DNA from: Ralstonia sp. A12
GTDB lineage: Bacteria > Pseudomonadota > Gammaproteobacteria > Burkholderiales > Burkholderiaceae
Direction of reading: 5' to 3'
Length of the DNA stretch: 52,787 nt
NCBI RefSeq assembly: GCF_000801955.1
Contig: NZ_JSZO01000037.1
Span: forward strand, 1-52,787
Numbering within the stretch: position 1 is the first letter of the stretch; each line of letters opens with the position of its first letter. A model generated the notes under the pieces. The model did no database searches. It was not told the origin of the DNA and was given only the letters and a program-made list of their open reading frames with translations. Below are positions 47,881 to 52,787 of this stretch, piece after piece. The translations under genes were made by a program, and so were the position numbers.

Positions 47881-48798
47881 TCATTGCAGCGCCAGGCTCT
47901 CCAGCACGAAGTCTTTGATATCGCGCCGCGTCTCTTCGGGCATGCGGGAGAACTCTAGGCCGTAGACAAAGCGCTCACCCTCCTGCCGGCGGTTGCGTAC
48001 CTCGACGAATACCGTGATGGGCCGTACGCGGTGCTCGATGGCCAAGTCCACCCGGAGCCTTGCAGTGCGGCCGACGATCAGGAAGTCTTCCTTGGCCGAG
48101 ACGCCAGCGCCCGTGGTGCTCACGTTCTCGACCACCACATCGACAGCCGCACGCTGATACTCGCCGGAGGACAACTCGCCCGGAAACGCCGTGGTCACGC
48201 GCTGATGCTTGCGGACGAGCGCCTGTGCAACGGCCTCCGGATAGCGCAGGAAATAGCAGCCGAACGGCCCTGCCGCTTCCGGCAGCAACGCGGTCGAAAA
48301 CTTGAACAGCCGCGAGCCGGTGAAGAGCCGCGCGTCGTACTGCACGCCCACGGTCAACGCGGCGGCATGCTCGTCCACCACGCATTGCACGATCAACGCC
48401 TGCCCGGGGATCACGCCTACCAACTCCACGCGCAGCACATCCTTGGTGTCACCGGTCGTCAGGTGGAAGAACTCCACCTTCTGCGTGAAATTCGGCAGCG
48501 ACGACGGCTTGGTGAGCAACGCGTCGGCATCGCTGCTGGGTGCGGTGCCCTCAGCGTCCTGCTCGTTCGCTTCCGGCGATGGATGTTTCTCTATGGCCGG
48601 TGCGTGGACGGGCTTCAGCCCAAACCCTCCGGCATGCACGCTGTTGCGCCGATAGCCGAGACGGTACAGGCGCTGCAGCAGAATGTCGGACGTGATCACC
48701 TGGCCCTTCTGGAGAAGCAGGGCACCGTCGGCGTTGTAGATGGCGAAGTCGATGGGCCTGTCAAACCGGAGATCGCCGGAAGCGAGCTTGATGAGCAT
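47881..48798 (-). CDS. PilZ-domain (YcgR-like) cyclic-di-GMP receptor
   Basis: This 305-residue cytoplasmic protein has an N-terminal segment of about 95 residues with a proline/glutamate-rich linker. A YcgR-N-like beta domain follows (about 105–185), then a PilZ domain. The cyclic-di-GMP ligands are present: R196-KHQ-R200 (RxxxR) and N225-V-S227-TT-G230 (D/NxSxxG). Such proteins brake flagella or control exopolysaccharide and pili. It could read the second messenger made by the GGDEF-EAL protein of this window or others. A strong terminator lies upstream, so its promoter must be within the 200 bases before the ATG. Confidence 0.87.
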   Translation of the reverse strand: MLIKLASGDLRFDRPIDFAIYNADGALLLQKGQVITSDILLQRLYRLGYRRNSVHAGGFGLKPVHAPAIEKHPSPEANEQDAEGTAPSSDADALLTKPSSLPNFTQKVEFFHLTTGDTKDVLRVELVGVIPGQALIVQCVVDEHAAALTVGVQYDARLFTGSRLFKFSTALLPEAAGPFGCYFLRYPEAVAQALVRKHQRVTTAFPGELSSGEYQRAAVDVVVENVSTTGAGVSAKEDFLIVGRTARLRVDLAIEHRVRPITVFVEVRNRRQEGERFVYGLEFSRMPEETRRDIKDFVLESLALQ

Positions 48799-48993
48799 GG
48801 TTGTTCTTGACGAGGGTTGCGTGCAGCTGCGTGGCCGCGAGGAGTGTGCCGCGCACGTCGTCCGGGTGCGATACCCCTTGCGCAGGGGACGCGGCCATAG
48901 ACCGCAAGGAATGGCAGGGCTCCGGCCTATAACGGCATCTCTGGATCAACGTTGGCGAGTGAACCCAGGCGCACTCATCTTGGCGACAGCAAA

Positions 48994-49029
48994 AACAACA
49001 AAGCCCCGCATCAACGGGGCTTTGTTGTT
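48994..49029. terminator. Strong bidirectional-type terminator of the hydrolase operon
   Basis: A perfect 15-bp stem AACAACAAAGCCCCG/CGGGGCTTTGTTGTT has a six-base loop. It lies 20 bases after the alpha/beta hydrolase stop and separates it from the PilZ gene. Confidence 0.85.
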
Positions 49030-49049
49030 CCGAAGTTTCGGCTGTGCGC

Positions 49050-50024
49050 CTACCCGGCAAGCACCACAGGCTGCGCCGGCGCGGATGCCGGTGCCGCAAC
49101 CCCCATCACCCAGTCCGTCGTCAACGCAGGCTGCGTCACGGGCAACATGTGACCACCCGCCACGACGCGCAGGTTCACGCGGTCGAGCTTCTGCTTGAGT
49201 GCTTCGCCCTGACGCTTGACGTTGAGGATGCGATCTCCCTTGCCGTACAGCACGTCCACTGGCACCGTCATCGACGCATACCGGCGCTCCATCTCCGGCA
49301 AGTCTTGCGGCGCGGACACCAGGTCGGACGACGCGGCATAGAACACGTGCGGACGCAGCCCCAGCAGGCCACCGCCCTTGAACGGGAAGCTCTTCGGCAT
49401 GGACTCGGGCGCAAACACGGCCTCGACGGCCTTGCGCGAATGAATGATCGACATCGGAATCGCCAGCGTCCACGACACCAGCCGACGCGCCAGCGCTGAC
49501 GGCAGCACCAGTCCCTTGAATGCGCCCGGCGGCGTGCTCTCCGCATGCGTGAGCGGTGCAATCAAGGCCAGACGACGAACCACCTGCGGGTGATTGAGCC
49601 CGACCGCCAGCGCAATCGCACCGCCCAGTGAATGTCCCACCAGCACAGGCTTTTCCAGGCCCAGCCTTTCAATGCACCGCGCGATCGTGCGTGCCTGCGC
49701 GTAGACGTTGGCGGGAGACGCGTCACCGCGCAACGAGCGCCCTGACCCCGGCCGATCGATCAGGATCACGCGATGCGATTGCGTCAGCCGCTCCAGTTCC
49801 AGATACGCGAAGTTGCGCAGGTTCCCGCACAGGCCGTGCACGAACACGATGGCCGGGCCGCTGCCCTGATCGACGTAGTGCACGCGATCCCCATCGATAT
49901 CGATGAACTTGCCCTCCGGCGGAAACCCGTTGGTCACGCGACGCGCGGTAACAAACGTGAACGCCACCGGTACGGCGATCACCGCAATCAAGATTGCGAC
50001 GGCAGTCAGGATGATGCTGTTCAC
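49050..50024 (-). CDS. Membrane-anchored alpha/beta hydrolase
   Basis: This 324-residue protein has an N-terminal transmembrane anchor (IILTAVAILIAVIAVPVAFTFV) and a classical hydrolase fold. The oxyanion region is VFVHGLCGNLRNF, the nucleophile elbow GHSLGGAIAL, the acid region VLYGKGDRILN and the catalytic histidine GGHMLPVTQP. Its ATG overlaps the stop of the Baeyer-Villiger monooxygenase gene (ATGA). It could hydrolyse the ester or lactone made by that enzyme; this is inference from the pairing. It ends in a strong terminator. Confidence 0.9.
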   Translation of the reverse strand: MNSIILTAVAILIAVIAVPVAFTFVTARRVTNGFPPEGKFIDIDGDRVHYVDQGSGPAIVFVHGLCGNLRNFAYLELERLTQSHRVILIDRPGSGRSLRGDASPANVYAQARTIARCIERLGLEKPVLVGHSLGGAIALAVGLNHPQVVRRLALIAPLTHAESTPPGAFKGLVLPSALARRLVSWTLAIPMSIIHSRKAVEAVFAPESMPKSFPFKGGGLLGLRPHVFYAASSDLVSAPQDLPEMERRYASMTVPVDVLYGKGDRILNVKRQGEALKQKLDRVNLRVVAGGHMLPVTQPALTTDWVMGVAAPASAPAQPVVLAG

Positions 50025-51592
50025 AATGCCCCCGAGGTGAATGAAGCGGTTTGCTCGGCGCCGACCGGCTGACCGCGGCGCTCGAACTGCATCGCACTGT
50101 CGGCAAGCGACCCGAACTTGAGCATCATCAGATCGCGCGCGTAATTCTGATACGACTTCCAGGGCTGCTTCGTGCCCTGCTTGGGCAGGATGGTCGCGGC
50201 ACGTTGGATGTAGCCCGAGGTCAGGTCGACGGCGGGCTCGCGGCCCATCGCTTCATCGTCGAGCCGGGGCACGCAAACGTCGTAGCCATGTGCCTGCATG
50301 TGGTTGAGCAACCGGCACACGTACTGTGCAATCAGCTCGGCCTTGAGCGTCCACGATGCATTCGTATAGCCGAACGACGATGCGAGGTTCGGAATGCCGC
50401 TGTACATCATGCCCTTGTACGACACCGTCTGCGACAGGTCGACGGGGCGCCCGTCAACGGTCACCGACGCACCGCCCAGCACCTTGAGCTTGAGCCCGGT
50501 GGCAGTGACAACCACGTCAGCATCGAGATGCTCACCGCTCTTGAGCTGCAGGCCGGTGGGCGTGAAGCGTTCAATCTCGTCGGTGGCGATGGATGCGCGG
50601 CCTGAGCGGATCGTCTTGAACAGATCGCCGTCGGGCACCAGGCACAGGCGCTGGTCCCACGGGTTGTAGCGCGGCGTAAGGTGCTTGCGCACGTCGAAGT
50701 CCGGTCCGATCTGCTTGCCGGCCATGCGGATGATGAAGTCCTTGAACGCGCGGGGCTTGCGGCGCGCCAGGCCATAGAAGTACATCGTCAGCAGCACGTT
50801 CTTAGTGCGCACGAGCCGGTGCGCGAGCCCGGCAGGCAACCAGCGGCGCAGCGAGTTGGCCACGGCATCCTGCTCCGGCCGCGACACGATGTACGTGGGC
50901 GAGCGCTGCAGCATCGTCACGTGCTGTGCAGTATCGGCCATCGCGGGCACCAGCGTGACGGCGGTCGCGCCGCTGCCGATCACCACGACCCGCTTGCCTG
51001 CGTAATCCAGGTCCTGCGGCCAATGCTGCGGATGGACGATGCGGCCCTGGAACTGCTGCATCTCCGGCCAAGCTGGCGCGTGTCCCTCTTCGTAGTCGTA
51101 GTAGCCGCTGCACATGTAAAGGAACTTGCACGTGTAGTGCAGCTCCTCTTGGCGCTCGCCATCGGTGCGCAGCACGCGCACGGTCCAACGCGCGGCGGCC
51201 GAATCCCAGCTCGCACCAGTCACCTTGTGCTGGTACCGGATCGTCTTGTCGATACCGAACACACGCGCCGTGTCATGGATGTAATCGAGAATGGTCTGAC
51301 CGTTGGAGATGGCCTTGTCGCTATGCCACGGGCGAAAGCTGTAGCCGAGCGTGAACATGTCGGAGTCGGAGCGGATGCCGGGGTAGCGGAACAGATCCCA
51401 CGTGCCGCCCATCGTCGCGCGGCTCTCAAGGATGGCGAAGCGGGCCGATGGGCAACGCTCACGCAGGTGGTAGGCCGCACCCACGCCGGACAGGCCGGCA
51501 CCAACGATCAGCACATCGAACTCAGACTCCGATGCAGTCGCCCGGCTGCGGGGCGGTTGCGTAGCGGCTGCCCTCTCGATCGTCGTCTCCAT
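50021..51592 (-). CDS. Flavin-containing Baeyer-Villiger-type monooxygenase
   Basis: This NADPH- and FAD-dependent monooxygenase has 523 residues. The FAD Rossmann motif is VLIVGAGLSGVGAAYHL (G31, G33, G36) and the NADPH motif VVVIGSGATAVTLVP. Between them lies FQGRIVHPQHWPQD, which matches the type I Baeyer-Villiger fingerprint FxGxxxHxxxWP exactly. GTWDLFRYPGIRSDSDMFTLGYSF is also typical. These enzymes insert oxygen next to a carbonyl, turning ketones to esters. It is divergent from a TetR regulator and translationally coupled to an alpha/beta hydrolase. Confidence 0.92.
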   Translation of the reverse strand: METTIERAAATQPPRSRATASESEFDVLIVGAGLSGVGAAYHLRERCPSARFAILESRATMGGTWDLFRYPGIRSDSDMFTLGYSFRPWHSDKAISNGQTILDYIHDTARVFGIDKTIRYQHKVTGASWDSAAARWTVRVLRTDGERQEELHYTCKFLYMCSGYYDYEEGHAPAWPEMQQFQGRIVHPQHWPQDLDYAGKRVVVIGSGATAVTLVPAMADTAQHVTMLQRSPTYIVSRPEQDAVANSLRRWLPAGLAHRLVRTKNVLLTMYFYGLARRKPRAFKDFIIRMAGKQIGPDFDVRKHLTPRYNPWDQRLCLVPDGDLFKTIRSGRASIATDEIERFTPTGLQLKSGEHLDADVVVTATGLKLKVLGGASVTVDGRPVDLSQTVSYKGMMYSGIPNLASSFGYTNASWTLKAELIAQYVCRLLNHMQAHGYDVCVPRLDDEAMGREPAVDLTSGYIQRAATILPKQGTKQPWKSYQNYARDLMMLKFGSLADSAMQFERRGQPVGAEQTASFTSGAL

Positions 51593-51633
51593 GCGCCCTC
51601 CTGGTTGGCGGCTCGGCGATTTTCGCCTTAAAT

Positions 51634-51653
51634 GTGGTGTACGTTGTCACCAC
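51634..51653. promoter_or_regulatory. Candidate TetR operator between the divergent genes
   Basis: GTGGTG-N8-CACCAC is a perfect 6-bp inverted repeat. It extends imperfectly into TTAAA and TTTAA on the outer sides, in the only gap between the monooxygenase and TetR genes, as expected for an autoregulated local repressor. Confidence 0.6.
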
Positions 51654-51688
51654 TTTAATTTTTCAGCGTCCTGACGTCAAATAGCGAA

Positions 51689-52348
51689 ATGGAGAAAACA
51701 TTTGAAACGGCCAACGCACCGGCCAAGAAAGGCCGCCCCTATGGGGGTGTGGCGCCGGAAGCACGTGCGGCCGAGCGCCGAGAAGCGCTCATCCGTGCCG
51801 GCACATGCGTCTTCGGTACGGTGGGATTCCGCAAGGCCACGGTGCGGGCGATCTGCCAGGAAGCGAAGCTGAACGATCGCTACTTCTACGCTGCGTTCGA
51901 CAGCACCGAAGCGCTGCTGCGTGCAACCTATCAACAGCATGCCGAGGACCTGCGTGCCCAGGTGTCGCAAGCCACGGCCGCCGTGGACGGCACCCTGGAG
52001 GCGCGCGTCGACGCCGGCCTGCACGCGTTCTTTGCGTTTCTGCGTGACCCGTGCGCGGCGCGCGTGCTTTTGCTGGAAGTGATGGGCGTGAGCCCGGAGA
52101 CGGATTCGACCTACCAGCGCAACCTGCTGGAGTTCGGCAAGCAGATCATGGCGAACGCGCTGCCACCTGGCGCCGATGATGCCGACCTGCGCGCCGATCA
52201 CCGCATCATCGGCCTCGCACTGGTGGGCGCCATGACCAACGTGGGAGCGGCCTGGCTGCTGACGGGGTACCGGGACCCCGAAGAGAAGATGGTGCGCAAC
52301 TGCCGGCAGGTGCTGCTCGGCACGTTGCGGGCCATGGCAGCAAGCTAA
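51689..52348 (+). CDS. TetR-family transcriptional regulator
   Basis: This 219-residue regulator has a basic N-terminus (PAKKGRPYGG) and a TetR helix-turn-helix: REALIRAGTCVFGTVGFRKATVRAICQEAKLNDRYFYAAFDSTEALL. The C-terminal half is the variable ligand-binding domain. Its divergent placement against the monooxygenase–hydrolase operon suggests that it represses that operon and responds to a ketone, ester or related hydrophobic substrate. It is tail-to-tail with the ArsR-type gene, 35 bases away. Confidence 0.92.
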   Translation: MEKTFETANAPAKKGRPYGGVAPEARAAERREALIRAGTCVFGTVGFRKATVRAICQEAKLNDRYFYAAFDSTEALLRATYQQHAEDLRAQVSQATAAVDGTLEARVDAGLHAFFAFLRDPCAARVLLLEVMGVSPETDSTYQRNLLEFGKQIMANALPPGADDADLRADHRIIGLALVGAMTNVGAAWLLTGYRDPEEKMVRNCRQVLLGTLRAMAAS

Positions 52349-52383
52349 GGCCCCTCCCTAATCGCACCGCCGGCGCGGCCCGG

Positions 52384-52752
52384 CTACTCGCCGGAGGGCT
52401 CCCACGCGATCACCAACTGCAGCAAGCCGGGAAACCTGGCGTCAAGATCCTCCGTGCGCACGCGGCTGCGCCGTTCAAGCCCGTATTGCCGCTGGCGCAG
52501 CACGCCGGCTTCTCGCAACGCCTTGAAATGGTGGGTCAGCGACGACTTCGGGCGATCGAAGCCGAACCAGCCGCACGGGTGGTCATACGCCTCGGATTCC
52601 AGCATCAGCTTGCGCACGATGGTCAGGCGCAACGGGTCGGCCAGCGCACCAAATATCGCTTCCAGCTGCAAATCCGCCACGGCAGGTTCCGGCAACGGCT
52701 CAGGGAGATCGGCCGGCTCGGCAGCCGGTTCAGGCAGAGAAGTGCGTTTCAT
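52384..52752 (-). CDS. ArsR-type winged-helix regulator
   Basis: This 122-residue regulator has the ArsR fold at about residues 28–105: LEAIFGALADPLRLTIVRKLM and RPKSSLTHHFKALREAGVLRQRQYGLERRSRVR. Before it lies a proline/glutamate-rich stretch with LPEP repeated three times and AEPA. The ELCVCD metal motif of true ArsR is absent, so it probably responds to something other than metal (DNA-binding solo regulator type). The target is unknown; its own upstream region runs off the window. Confidence 0.88.
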   Translation of the reverse strand: MKRTSLPEPAAEPADLPEPLPEPAVADLQLEAIFGALADPLRLTIVRKLMLESEAYDHPCGWFGFDRPKSSLTHHFKALREAGVLRQRQYGLERRSRVRTEDLDARFPGLLQLVIAWEPSGE

Positions 52753-52787
52753 CTGCGCACTGTATCACTTGTACGAGTTTTTTCGAA

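Overview
The window is a GC-rich, gene-dense piece of chromosome from a betaproteobacterium of the family Burkholderiaceae, most likely Ralstonia. Three things suggest this: the recA–recX and sucCD–terC–pilin neighbourhood, the style of the proteins (PhaR-free chromosomal housekeeping genes with Burkholderiaceae-type MCP, BepA and YheT), and codon use dominated by G/C third positions. The assignment is inference. No rRNA, phage, insertion sequence or CRISPR array was seen, and one tRNA is present.

Left part (1–9.4 kb). A degenerate 21-bp tandem array abuts a soluble chemoreceptor and a PAS-GAF-PAS-GGDEF-EAL protein. Next come a phnM–DUF1045 pair behind a near-perfect sigma-54 promoter, two coupled secreted proteins (one built from DPYSQGA repeats), and an MFS transporter whose last codons lie in a 9-bp repeat.

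9.6–22 kb. PBP4 and MobB overlap by four bases. A secreted TPR protein follows, with an intrinsic-terminator hairpin inside its signal-peptide codons. After a GDSL lipoprotein come the leftward runs purC–purE–purK–tsaC and pgk–pyk–fba. A 191-bp inverted-repeat element sits at the purC promoter.

22–32 kb. An M66-type metalloprotease lipoprotein converges on an overlapping azlC–azlD–rarD operon, which has a palindromic operator. Rightward genes follow: a CHCC zinc finger, waaF, an NTF2-like protein, yheT and an unknown gene. Then come bepA (leftward) and moaC.

32–37 kb. Three type IV prepilins surround a PglL/Wzy_C-type oligosaccharyltransferase. The two tandem pilins carry sigma-54 promoters with candidate PilR sites about 100 bp upstream, so this looks like a pilin and pilin-glycosylation cluster.

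37–45 kb. terC, sucCD, DUF2889, recX and recA (with a LexA box on its promoter) run leftward. A two-component system with a DUF4212 gene runs rightward. The large symporter subunit that normally partners DUF4212 is missing.

45–52.8 kb. An MHS-type MFS transporter and tRNA-Met(CAT) come first. They are followed by a GNAT gene broken by one in-frame stop and a PilZ protein. Next is a Baeyer-Villiger monooxygenase coupled to an alpha/beta hydrolase, with a divergent TetR regulator and a palindrome between them. An ArsR-type regulator ends the window.
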